A stretch of DNA of 64,000 nt from the NCBI GenBank assembly GCA_016806145.1, contig CP063167.1, forward strand, positions 310,001 to 374,000. The letters are read 5' to 3'. Source of the stretch: Variovorax paradoxus. GTDB lineage: Bacteria; Pseudomonadota; Gammaproteobacteria; Burkholderiales; Burkholderiaceae_C. The position numbers and the translations under genes were made by a program. Shown here in pieces: positions 17,363 through 25,493 of this stretch (positions within the stretch are counted from its first letter, which is position 1; every line of letters starts with the position of its first letter). The notes under the pieces were generated by a model, which had not been told where the DNA came from, did no database searches, and saw only the letters and a program-made list of their open reading frames with translations.

Positions 17363-20300
17363 CGCAGCGCTTCTCGCGTCGCGTCGCCGCCGTGGTCTAC
17401 GGCGTGGCGCTGCTGTTCCTCGGCACGCTGGGGACCGTGGCCGCCAGCATCATCTGGGAGGCGCGCGCCAAGGCGATCGAGAACGCCGAGACCCAGGCCA
17501 TGCGCTTCGTCGGCGGCTCCGAGGCCGCGCTCAACCGCGCGCTGCTCAGCATCGACATGCTGCTCGCCGGCGCCGGCGAGCAGCTGCGCGCCGTGCCGCG
17601 CGAGCGCCTCGCCGAGGAGGCGGCGCGGCCCGAGGTGCAGCGGCTGATCGTCAACCTGGTGCGGCAGAACCTGCTGGTGCGCTTCGTCGCCTTCGTCGAC
17701 GCGGACGGCACGCCGCTCGCCTCCTCCGACCGCCGCGGCGCGCGGCTGCCGATGGCGCTGCCCGAGGGCTTCGCGCGCTCGGTGCTGGCGCAGCCGCTGT
17801 CGACCATGGCCGTGAGCGCGCCGATCGCCAGCCCGGCCACGCTGCAGAAGGTGGTGTTCTTCGCGCGCGCCGTGCCGCTGGCCGACGGCAGCCGCGTGCT
17901 GGCGGTGGCCGAGGTGCAGATCCCGCTGCTGGCCATGGTGACGATGCAGGGCGCGGCGATCCCGGGCCTGGAGATCACGCTCGAGCGCGATGCCGGCCCG
18001 CTGCTGGTGAGCGTGCCGGCGCGCGACGACCTGCTGGGCCGGCAGCTCGAGCCCGCGCTCAGCGAGCAGACCAGCGACGGCAAGCCGGTGCGCATGGCCG
18101 CGCGCCTGAGCGGCGTGCCCGCGATCCTGGTGGCGCGCCCGACGCTGCACCGCAACCTGCTGATCGTCGCGAGCATCCCGCTCGACGCGGCGCTGCGCGA
18201 CTGGCGCCAGGAGCGCGACCGCATCGCCTGGACCGGCGTGGTCATCGGCGCGCTGATCCTCGCGATCGCGGCCTTCACCCACCTGCAGCTGCGGCGCCAG
18301 TGGCAGTCGCGGCAGGAGCTGGTGCGCTCCAAGGCCACGCTCGACCAGGCGCTCGAGTCGATGATCGGTGGCTTCGTGCTGCTCGATGCCGAGGACCGCG
18401 TGCTGGCCTGGAACCACAGCTTCGTCGCGATGTTCCCGTGGGTGCGGCCGCTGCTCGCGCCGCAGCTGCCGTTTCGCGAGCTGATGACCGAGACCGCGCG
18501 CCACGTGGTGCACGAGGGCGGCCCGCCCGGCTGGCTGGCGCTCAACATGCCGCAGCTCGCGCAGGACCATTCCGAGCAGGAGGCGGTGCTCGAGGACGGC
18601 CGCGTGCTGCACGCCACGCGCAGCCGCACGCCCGACGGCGGCACCGTCTGCGTCTACCAGGACATCACCGAGAAGCGGCGCCACATGGCCGCGATCGTCG
18701 AGAGCAAGGCGCAACTGCAGGCCACGCTCGAGGCGCTGCCCGACCTGCTGCTCGAGGTCGGCCTCGACGGCATCTGCCACGGCCACCACGCGCCGCGCGT
18801 GCCGCTGCCGGGCATCCAGGTCGAGCAGCCGGCCGGCCGCCGGCTGCAGGAGCTGCTGCCGCCGCAGGCGAGCGCGGAGGTCATGGCGGCGCTCAAGGAA
18901 GCCAACCAGACCGGGCGCTCGAGCGGGCGCCAGTTCGAGCGCCGCTACGCGCGCAGCAAGGCCTGGTTCGAGATCTCGGTCTCGCGCAAGGCCAGCGGCG
19001 CGCAGGCCGATCCGCGCTTCATCGTGATCCTGCGCAACATCACCGAGAGCAAGCAGGCGGCCGACGAGGTCGAGCAGCTCGCCTTCTACGACACGCTCAC
19101 CGGCCTGCCCAACCGGCGCCTGCTGGTGGACCGCATCAAGCAGGCCGTCGATGCCGCGCCGGGGCGCTCGCGCTGGAGCGCGCTGCTGTTCCTCGACCTC
19201 GACAACTTCAAGACCGTGAACGACGCGCACGGCCACGACACCGGCGACGTGATGCTCAAGCAGGTGGCCAAGCGCCTGACCGCCTGCCTGCGCCGCGGCG
19301 ACACCGTGGCGCGGCTGGGCGGCGACGAGTTCGTCGTGATGCTGGCCGAGCTGCACGAGCGGCGGCTGATCGCGACCTCGGAGACCGAGGCCATGGGCGC
19401 GGCCATCCTCGAGCAGCTCAACCGGCCCTACCAGCTCGGCGGCCAGCAGCACCACAGCACCTGCAGCATCGGCGTGTCGCTGTTCGACACCGCCGACGCC
19501 TCGCTCGACGAGGTCATCAAGCAGGCCGACATCGCGATGTACTACGCCAAGACCGCCGGCGGCAACGCGCTGCGCTTCTTCGAGGCCAGCATGCAGACCA
19601 GCATCACCGCGCGCGCGGCGCTGGAGAACGAGCTGCACGCGGCCGTCGAGCAGCGGCAGTTCGTGCTGCACTACCAGAGCCAGGTCACGAGCGAGGACCG
19701 CGTGGTCGCGGCCGAGGTGCTGGTGCGCTGGCAACATCCCACGCGCGGCCTGCTGGCACCCGGCGAGTTCATCGCCGCGGCCGAGGACACCGGGCTCATC
19801 ATCCCGCTGGGCCTGTGGGTGCTCGAGACCGCCTGCCGCCAGCTCGCGGCCTGGAGCGAGGACCCGCGCCGCGCGCACCTGCAGCTGTCGGTCAACGTGA
19901 GCGCGCGGCAGTTCCGCACCGACGACTTCGTCAAGCAGGTCGCCCGCGTGCTCGAGCGCACCGGCGCCGATCCGCGCCAGCTCAAGCTCGAGCTGACCGA
20001 AAGCCTGTTGCAGTTCAAGGTCGCCGACACCATCGCCAAGATGAAGACCCTGGCCGGCATGGGCATCCAGTTCTCGATGGACGACTTCGGCACCGGCTTC
20101 TCGTCGCTGTCGTACATGATCCAGTTGCCGCTCAACCAGATCAAGGTCGACAAGTACTTCGTGCACGGCATCGGCCTCAACCCGAAGGTGGAGCTGGTGA
20201 TCCAGACCATCATCGGCATGGCGCTCAACCTCGAGCTGCAGATCGTGGCCGAGGGCGTGGAGACGCAGGCGCAGCGCGAGTTCCTCGAGCGCCACGGCTG

Positions 20301-20379
20301 CCACCTCTACCAGGGCTACCTGTTCGGCAAGCCGAAGGCGCTGGAAGCGTACGAACATGACCTGGACGCACAGGCCTGA
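17359..20379 (+). CDS. Membrane PAS-GGDEF-EAL c-di-GMP turnover protein
   Basis: A 1006-residue protein. Helix one (about 9-31) and helix two (about 290-312) flank a periplasmic dCache-like sensor region. Two PAS-like segments follow (about 330-440 and 455-570, each ending in a DITE or NITE motif), then GGDEF (654-658, preceded by the I-site RRGD) and an EAL domain from about 765. EAL residues look complete: E786 in AEVLVRW (EVL variant), NVSARQF, LELTES, DDFGTGFSS, KVDKYF and AEGVET. Both making and breaking c-di-GMP are possible. It is the third gene of the coupled trio. Confidence 0.92.
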   Translation: MTQRFSRRVAAVVYGVALLFLGTLGTVAASIIWEARAKAIENAETQAMRFVGGSEAALNRALLSIDMLLAGAGEQLRAVPRERLAEEAARPEVQRLIVNLVRQNLLVRFVAFVDADGTPLASSDRRGARLPMALPEGFARSVLAQPLSTMAVSAPIASPATLQKVVFFARAVPLADGSRVLAVAEVQIPLLAMVTMQGAAIPGLEITLERDAGPLLVSVPARDDLLGRQLEPALSEQTSDGKPVRMAARLSGVPAILVARPTLHRNLLIVASIPLDAALRDWRQERDRIAWTGVVIGALILAIAAFTHLQLRRQWQSRQELVRSKATLDQALESMIGGFVLLDAEDRVLAWNHSFVAMFPWVRPLLAPQLPFRELMTETARHVVHEGGPPGWLALNMPQLAQDHSEQEAVLEDGRVLHATRSRTPDGGTVCVYQDITEKRRHMAAIVESKAQLQATLEALPDLLLEVGLDGICHGHHAPRVPLPGIQVEQPAGRRLQELLPPQASAEVMAALKEANQTGRSSGRQFERRYARSKAWFEISVSRKASGAQADPRFIVILRNITESKQAADEVEQLAFYDTLTGLPNRRLLVDRIKQAVDAAPGRSRWSALLFLDLDNFKTVNDAHGHDTGDVMLKQVAKRLTACLRRGDTVARLGGDEFVVMLAELHERRLIATSETEAMGAAILEQLNRPYQLGGQQHHSTCSIGVSLFDTADASLDEVIKQADIAMYYAKTAGGNALRFFEASMQTSITARAALENELHAAVEQRQFVLHYQSQVTSEDRVVAAEVLVRWQHPTRGLLAPGEFIAAAEDTGLIIPLGLWVLETACRQLAAWSEDPRRAHLQLSVNVSARQFRTDDFVKQVARVLERTGADPRQLKLELTESLLQFKVADTIAKMKTLAGMGIQFSMDDFGTGFSSLSYMIQLPLNQIKVDKYFVHGIGLNPKVELVIQTIIGMALNLELQIVAEGVETQAQREFLERHGCHLYQGYLFGKPKALEAYEHDLDAQA

Positions 20380-20424
20380 TCGGGCCGCACAATGGCCCGC
20401 GGTGAACCACGCGAGGCGATCGAC

Positions 20425-21057
20425 ATGAAACTGTTGCTGTTGGGTGCGACGGGATTGGTGGGCGGCCGGGCACTGCAGCTCGCGCTCTCGAACGACGCCT
20501 TCTCCGAGGTGATCGCGCCGACGCGAACGCCGCTCGCGGCCCACGCCAGGCTGGTGAACCCGGTCGCCTCGAAGCTCGAGGACCTGGTGCCGGCCTGCAT
20601 CGCGCACCGGCCCGATGCCGTCGTCTGCGCGCTGGGCACGACGCAGGCCAAAGCCGGTTCGAAGGAGGCCTTCCGCCACGTCGACCACGAGCTGCCGCTC
20701 GCCTTCGCCCAGGCCGCGCATGCCGCCGGTGTCGGCACCTTCGCGATCGTCACGGCCATGGGCGCGTCGGCCAGCTCCCTCTTCTTCTACCCGCGCATCA
20801 AGGGCGAAGTGGAACGGGACATCCGCGCCATCGGATTCCGCTCGCTGACCATCTGCCGCCCGAGCCTGATCGGCGGCGAGCGCAATGAAGAAAGGCGCGC
20901 GGAGGGCATGGCGCTGACCTGGGCGCGGCGCCTGGGGCCGCTGCTTCCGGCGCGCTGGCGCGTCAATCCGGCAGCGGCCATTGCCGCGGCGCTGCTCGAC
21001 GCGGCCATCGCCGCGAAGCCCGGCTGCCACTTCATCGCCTCCGACGCCATGCATTGA
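20425..21057 (+). CDS. Atypical short-chain (NAD(P)H-binding) oxidoreductase
   Basis: A 210-residue Rossmann protein. The nucleotide motif LLGATGLVGG is at residues 5-14, and a YPRIK (YxxxK) motif near residue 130 matches the catalytic pair of extended or atypical SDRs. The overall look is of NmrA/HTATIP2-like proteins, which either reduce small molecules or only sense NADPH. It follows the c-di-GMP trio by 45 bases on the same strand but has no obvious link to it. The ATG at 20425 was preferred over an upstream start because the Rossmann fold begins at once. Confidence 0.8.
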   Translation: MKLLLLGATGLVGGRALQLALSNDAFSEVIAPTRTPLAAHARLVNPVASKLEDLVPACIAHRPDAVVCALGTTQAKAGSKEAFRHVDHELPLAFAQAAHAAGVGTFAIVTAMGASASSLFFYPRIKGEVERDIRAIGFRSLTICRPSLIGGERNEERRAEGMALTWARRLGPLLPARWRVNPAAAIAAALLDAAIAAKPGCHFIASDAMH

Positions 21058-21072
21058 GCGGCAAGCTGCCGC
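21058..21072. terminator. Possible terminator hairpin between convergent genes
   Basis: GCGGCA (21058-21063), loop AGC, TGCCGC (21067-21072): a perfect 6-bp GC stem in the 19-base gap between two convergent stop codons. There is no T tract. It could serve either strand. Confidence 0.35.
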
Positions 21073-21076
21073 GTGT

Positions 21077-22489
21077 TCAGTCGAGCTCGAGCAGCCGCCC
21101 GGGGTTCAGGAGGTTGCGGGGATCGAGCGCGCGCTTGATGTCCCGCATCAGCGCCAGCGCAACGGGCGACTTGGTCCTTCGCAGCTCCCGCACCTTCGAC
21201 TGCCCGATGCCGTGCTCGGCCGAGATCGATCCGCCGTAGGCGGCGACGCCGTCGTAGACCACGCGCGAGATCAGCGCCGCCTGCGCTTCATCGAAAGTGC
21301 TCGCGCCCGGCGGGCCCTGGATGTTGTAGTGCAGGTTGCCATCGCCCACATGGCCCAGCGTGATCAGGCGGATCGCGGGCAGCGCGTCGCGCAGCGCGCG
21401 GTCGGTGGACTCGAGAAACGCCGGAATGCGCGAGATCGGCACGGCGATGTCGTGCTTGAGGTTCGCCCCCTCCTTGGCCTGCGCCAGCGGGATCGACTCG
21501 CGCGCATGCCAGAGCCGGTTCGACTGGTCGATGCTCTCGGCGATCACCGCATCGGTGATGACCTCGCGCTCCATTGCCTGCTCCAGCAACTGGTCGAACA
21601 GCGCCCGTGCCTGCGCTGACGAGCCCTCGGCCGATTGCTCGATCAGCACGCACCAGGGCGTGTCGCCGGAGAACGGCCCCTTGAAGGCCGGAAAGTGCAG
21701 CGCGACCAGCGCGAGCGCCTCGCTCCCCATGAGCTCGAAGCCCGAGAGCGAGGCGCCGAGCCCCTCGCGCGCCAGCGCGAGCAGTTCGAGCGCCGCCGCC
21801 GCCGACGGCACCGCCACCCACGCCGTCGATTGCGCGACGGGACGCGGGAACAGCTTCAAGGTGGCCGCGGTGATGACGCCCAGCGTGCCTTCGCTGCCGA
21901 TGTAGAGGTTGCGCAGGTCGTAGCCCGTGTTGTCCTTGCGCAGGCCCGACAGCCCTTCCCAGACACGGCCATCGGGCGTGACCACTTCCAGGCCCAGGCA
22001 CAGGTCGCGCGCATTGCCGTAGCGCAGCACCTGCGTGCCGCCGGCATTGCTCGCGAGGTTGCCGCCGATGGTGCAGCTGCCTTCCGCGGCCAGGCTCAGG
22101 GGGAACAAGAAACCGGCGGCCGCCGCGGCCTCCTGCACCGATTGCAGGATGCAACCGGCTTCCACGGTGAGCGTCTGGTTGCGCCGGTCGAGCCCGCGCA
22201 CGCGGTTCAGGCGCGCCGTGCTCAGCACCAGCTGCGTGCCCGAGTCGTCGGGCACCGCGCCGCCGACCAGTCCGGTGTTGCCACCCTGGGTCACGACGCT
22301 CACGCCAGCGGCGGCGCAGGCCGCGAGCGTCGACGCGACGCCGGCGGTCGTGTCCGGGCGCGCCACGGCCAGCGCGCGCCCGCGGTAGATGCCGCGCCAG
22401 TCGGCCTCGTGGGCCGCCAGGTCGGCGCCGAGCACCTGGGTCGGCCCGACCACGGACCGCAGATGGGCGATGAGGTCGACGGGGTTCAT
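21077..22489 (-). CDS. FAD-linked D-2-hydroxyacid dehydrogenase (GlcD/D-2-hydroxyglutarate dehydrogenase family)
   Basis: A 470-residue flavoenzyme of the vanillyl-alcohol-oxidase fold. The FAD-binding domain shows TQGGNTGLVGGAVPD (about 80) and GGNLASNAGGTQVLRYGN (about 150). The C-terminal cap domain has HVGDGNLHYNI near 385, with metal-binding histidines, and GSISAEHGIGQSK near 425. The family oxidises D-2-hydroxy acids (D-lactate, D-2-hydroxyglutarate, glycolate) to 2-oxo acids and passes electrons to ETF or quinones. It is the last gene of a six-gene operon that includes a 2-oxo-acid decarboxylase, so it probably supplies that substrate. The ATG at 22489 was chosen over an in-frame TTG at 22504. 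Confidence 0.9.
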   Translation of the reverse strand: MNPVDLIAHLRSVVGPTQVLGADLAAHEADWRGIYRGRALAVARPDTTAGVASTLAACAAAGVSVVTQGGNTGLVGGAVPDDSGTQLVLSTARLNRVRGLDRRNQTLTVEAGCILQSVQEAAAAAGFLFPLSLAAEGSCTIGGNLASNAGGTQVLRYGNARDLCLGLEVVTPDGRVWEGLSGLRKDNTGYDLRNLYIGSEGTLGVITAATLKLFPRPVAQSTAWVAVPSAAAALELLALAREGLGASLSGFELMGSEALALVALHFPAFKGPFSGDTPWCVLIEQSAEGSSAQARALFDQLLEQAMEREVITDAVIAESIDQSNRLWHARESIPLAQAKEGANLKHDIAVPISRIPAFLESTDRALRDALPAIRLITLGHVGDGNLHYNIQGPPGASTFDEAQAALISRVVYDGVAAYGGSISAEHGIGQSKVRELRRTKSPVALALMRDIKRALDPRNLLNPGRLLELD

Positions 22490-22508
22490 GCGGACTGCAC
22501 CCAACGCG

Positions 22509-23512
22509 TCACTCGGGCTTGATGCCGGCGGCCTTGATCAGCGGGCCCAGCCGGTCCATGTCCGCGCGCAGGGCGCGCGAGAGCTGCTCGGGCGCGCCGC
22601 CGAGGATCAGCGCACCGTCTGCCTCGAGCCTGGCCCTCACGTCGGGCGTGCGCAGCGTCTCGTTGAGCCTGGCGTTCAGCACCGCGACGATCGCCGCCGG
22701 CGTTCCGGCCGGTGCCACGATGCCGTACCAGGTCAAGAGCTCGAAGCCCGGGAAGCCGCTCTCGGCGATGGTCGGCACGCCCGGCAGCGCGGGCGAGCGC
22801 TGCGCCGAGGTGACGGCGATGCCGCGCACCTTGCCGCCGTCGATGAAGCCGCGCATCGTGACGCTGGTCCCGACCCAGGCGTCGAGCCGGCCGCCGAGCA
22901 TGTCCGGCATGCCCTGGGCGATGCCGCGATAGGGAATCAGGTTGAACTTCGCGCCCGACTGCTTCTGCAGCAACTCGGTCGCCAGCAGCGGGCTCACGGT
23001 CGGATAGCCGATGCTCACCGAGCCCGGCTCCTTCTTCGCCTTCGCGATGGCGGCCGCGAGATGGGCCGCGCCGCTGGCCGCGTCGACCGTGAACACATAG
23101 GGCGTGGAGGCGATCAGCCCGATCGGCTGGAAGTCCTTCACCGGGTCGAAGGCCAGCTTGTCGTAGAGCGACGGGCTCAGCGCGATGTGATCGGTGAGCG
23201 TGAGGCCGAGCGTGTAGCCGTCGGCCTTGACTTGGCCACCGCCTGCAGCGCGATGTTGCCGTTGGCGCCGCCGCGGTTGTCGATGATGACGCTGGTCTTG
23301 AGCAGCTCTCCGAGCGTCGGCGCCAGCACGCGCGCCAGCTTGTCGCCGCCGCCGCCCGGCGGGAAGGGAACGATCAGGCGCACGGGCTTGTCGGGGTAGT
23401 CGGTGTCGGCGCGTGCCCGCAGGCCGAAGGTGAAGGCGAGCGCGAGGCCCAGGAGGCTCGCGGCGGCGAGGCCGCGGCCCTTCGTGTTCGGTGTGCGCTG
23501 GATGGGGCCCAT
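22509..23512 (-). pseudogene. Bug-type (tripartite tricarboxylate) binding protein, frameshifted
   Basis: The N-terminal part (signal peptide, then YPDKPVRLIVPFPPGGGGD, a Bug/TctC hallmark) reads in one frame from ATG 23512 to about base 23232. The rest (KADGYTLGLTLTDHIALSPS to the C-terminus) reads in another frame to the stop at 22509. The break lies near 23226-23234, where the minus strand reads GCCAAGTCAAGGCC; one extra base would restore a normal ~334-residue protein. The total length of 1004 bases is one short of a multiple of three. The gene is therefore dead, or the base was lost in sequencing. GGAG seven bases before the ATG is intact. Confidence 0.85.
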
Positions 23513-23601
23513 GGGATGTCTCCGGTTGATCGTTGTGTGGCGGGCAGCCGCGCCCCGGCCGCTGGCAGTCCGGCGGCAGGCGTTCTCGCGGCGGCGGAAA
23601 A

Positions 23602-24294
23602 TCAGTTCGTCTCGACGGCGGCTTCCGGCACGCGGGCCGGCGCCTTGTGGCGCGATCGGATCGACGCGATCGCGCACGCATGGAAGCGCTCGATGTCCTC
23701 GGGGCGCCCCACGGTCATCTCCAGGTCGTTGAGCCAGCCGTTGTGCAGCCCGTAGACCCAGCCATGCACCCTCAGCGGCTGGCCGCGGCGCCAGGCGTCC
23801 TGGACCACGCCGGTACGGCAGACGTTGAGCGTCTGCTCGACCACGTTGAGCTCGCACAGCGCGTCCAGCCGCCGCTCCTCGGGCACCTCGTCGAACCAGG
23901 CCGCATGCTTCTCGAGCACGTCGGCCACATGGCGGATCCATGCGTCGGCGATGCCGATGCGCAGGCCCCGGAGCGCCGCGCCCACACCGCCGCAGCCCGA
24001 GTGGCCCACCACGATCACGTGCTCGACCTTCAGCAGGTCGACCGCGTACTGCACGACCGCGAGGCAGTTGAGGTCCGAATGCGCCACCACGTTCGCGACG
24101 TTGCGGTGCACGAAGAGCTCACCGGGCTTCAGGCCCACGAGCTCGTTGGCGGGCACGCGGCTGTCGGCGCATCCGATCCACAGGTACTTGGGTGCCTGCT
24201 GGCGCAGCAGCGACGAGAAGAAGCCGGGTTCGCTCGTCTCGACCTCGCTCGCCCAGTCGCGGTTCTTCGCCAGCAGCTTGCTCAGCGCGTCCAT
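23602..24294 (-). CDS. Beta-class carbonic anhydrase
   Basis: A 230-residue zinc enzyme that interconverts CO2 and bicarbonate in the cytoplasm. The Zn ligands and catalytic dyad are Cys42 and Asp44 in CADSR, His98 and Cys101 in GHSGCGG. Length and the HRNVANVV motif match E. coli Can. It lies 22 bases after the ThDP decarboxylase subunit genes in the same operon. It may hydrate CO2 released by that decarboxylase; this is an inference from position, since many bacteria carry such enzymes for general use. Confidence 0.93.
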   Translation of the reverse strand: MDALSKLLAKNRDWASEVETSEPGFFSSLLRQQAPKYLWIGCADSRVPANELVGLKPGELFVHRNVANVVAHSDLNCLAVVQYAVDLLKVEHVIVVGHSGCGGVGAALRGLRIGIADAWIRHVADVLEKHAAWFDEVPEERRLDALCELNVVEQTLNVCRTGVVQDAWRRGQPLRVHGWVYGLHNGWLNDLEMTVGRPEDIERFHACAIASIRSRHKAPARVPEAAVETN

Positions 24295-24316
24295 GGTCTG
24301 CGCGGGGCCGCGGGCC

Positions 24317-24922
24317 TCAGACGTGCGCTTCGGCGCCCAGCAGCGCGGTGCGAAAGCGGCTGCGCAGGAACGGGCCGTCGCGCGGCGGCAGCGCCGTCGG
24401 CGCGGGATCGGTCGTGACCTTGATGGTCGCGAGCACCGGGCCCTGGCCGTTGAGGATCCTGTCGACCGCCTCCTCGAGCTCCGCGGCCGTGCGCACCGTC
24501 AGCGCCTGCGGGAAGCCCGTGGCCTTGGCCACCTCGGTGATGTTGACGCCGCGGCCCGCGTGGGCCGGCTGCATGCCGGTCTCGGCGTAATGCTCGTTGT
24601 CGATCACGACGACCGTGAGGTTCTCGGTGCGGTCGACCGCGGCGGTCGCCAGCGAGCCCAGGCCCATCATCATCTCGCCGTCGCCGACGAACACGATGAC
24701 GCGCTTCTTCGGCTGCGCGCGGGCCAGGCCCAGGCCCACCATCACGGCGCCGCCCATCGCGCCCCAGAGGTAGAAGTTCTGCGGACCGTCGCCCGCGGCG
24801 GCCACGTCGAAGGTCGGGTTGCCCAGGCTGGTGATGGCCAGCGCCTCGCCCCGGTCGCGAAGGATGCGCGCCACCACTTCGCGGCGATTCAGGACGGCTT
24901 GGTTCTTGGCTGTGGATGACAT
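24317..24922 (-). CDS. ThDP-dependent decarboxylase, C-terminal (ThDP-binding) subunit, ComE-like
   Basis: A 201-residue protein equal to the pyrophosphate-binding half of ThDP enzymes. The Mg/ThDP motif runs from GDGE in VGDGEMMMGLGSLA to VIDNEHYAETG, with the expected ~28-residue spacing. Split enzymes of this size are sulfopyruvate decarboxylase (ComD/ComE); phosphonopyruvate decarboxylase is the fused relative. The partner subunit is encoded 8 bases upstream. Together they should decarboxylate a 2-oxo acid to an aldehyde. The aldehyde dehydrogenase gene in the same operon fits. The true substrate is unknown. Confidence 0.85.
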   Translation of the reverse strand: MSSTAKNQAVLNRREVVARILRDRGEALAITSLGNPTFDVAAAGDGPQNFYLWGAMGGAVMVGLGLARAQPKKRVIVFVGDGEMMMGLGSLATAAVDRTENLTVVVIDNEHYAETGMQPAHAGRGVNITEVAKATGFPQALTVRTAAELEEAVDRILNGQGPVLATIKVTTDPAPTALPPRDGPFLRSRFRTALLGAEAHV

Positions 24923-24930
24923 GGCGATGC

Positions 24931-25449
24931 TCACTTGTTGAAATTCTTCGTGCCGATGACGCGCTGTCCGATCAGCACCGCGACGCTGCGCCCGGTCTGG
25001 TAGGCGAACTTCGCGCCGGCGAGCACGGTGGGCGGAACCTCCTCGGGCGTATCGGCGCGGTACACGTACACGCCCGAGTCCTCGAGCACCGCCTGCGTCG
25101 ACTTGCCCATCGCGACCTGCCAGGGGTTGAACTCGCCCCACTCGCCGCGCATCGTCACGACCATGAACAGCGGCATGCGCGTCTCGTGCTGCAGCGACAG
25201 CATGTTGATGCAGTTGCCGACGCCGCTGGACTGCAGCAGCAGCACGCCGCGGTCGCCGCCGAGCCAGGCACCGCCCAGCATCGCGACGCCCTCCTCCTCG
25301 GTGGTGAGCGATACCGCGTGGATCTCGGGGTCCGCCTCGCACAGGCGGATCAGCTGGCTGTGGCCCGCGTCGGGGACGTAGGCGACCTGCCGGACGCCGA
25401 GGTTCTTGAAGCCTTCGAAGATTTGCTGGGGCCAATCGATGGTGGACAT
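24931..25449 (-). CDS. ThDP-dependent decarboxylase, N-terminal (Pyr) subunit, ComD-like
   Basis: A 172-residue protein equal to the pyrimidine-binding half of ThDP decarboxylases. SLTTEEEGVAMLGGAWLGG near residue 48-66 holds the glutamate that activates the cofactor, followed by LLLQSSGVGNCINML. It lacks a ThDP-binding GDG motif, which is on the separate subunit downstream. The pair resembles sulfopyruvate decarboxylase alpha/beta and phosphonopyruvate decarboxylase. I do not assign a sulfonate substrate because no sulfonate-specific enzyme (sulfolactate dehydrogenase SlcC/ComC, Xsc, SafD) can be recognised nearby with certainty. Confidence 0.85.
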   Translation of the reverse strand: MSTIDWPQQIFEGFKNLGVRQVAYVPDAGHSQLIRLCEADPEIHAVSLTTEEEGVAMLGGAWLGGDRGVLLLQSSGVGNCINMLSLQHETRMPLFMVVTMRGEWGEFNPWQVAMGKSTQAVLEDSGVYVYRADTPEEVPPTVLAGAKFAYQTGRSVAVLIGQRVIGTKNFNK

Positions 25450-25493
25450 GGGAGTGGGTGGGGTGGTGAATGATGGAAAGAAGGGATCGATGC

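Noticed and set aside
16990..21054. Very long open frame (over 1300 codons) on the minus strand opposite the c-di-GMP genes
   Set aside because: It is antisense to well-supported domain proteins, is rich in Arg/Ala/His low-complexity sequence, and results from GC-rich codon bias.
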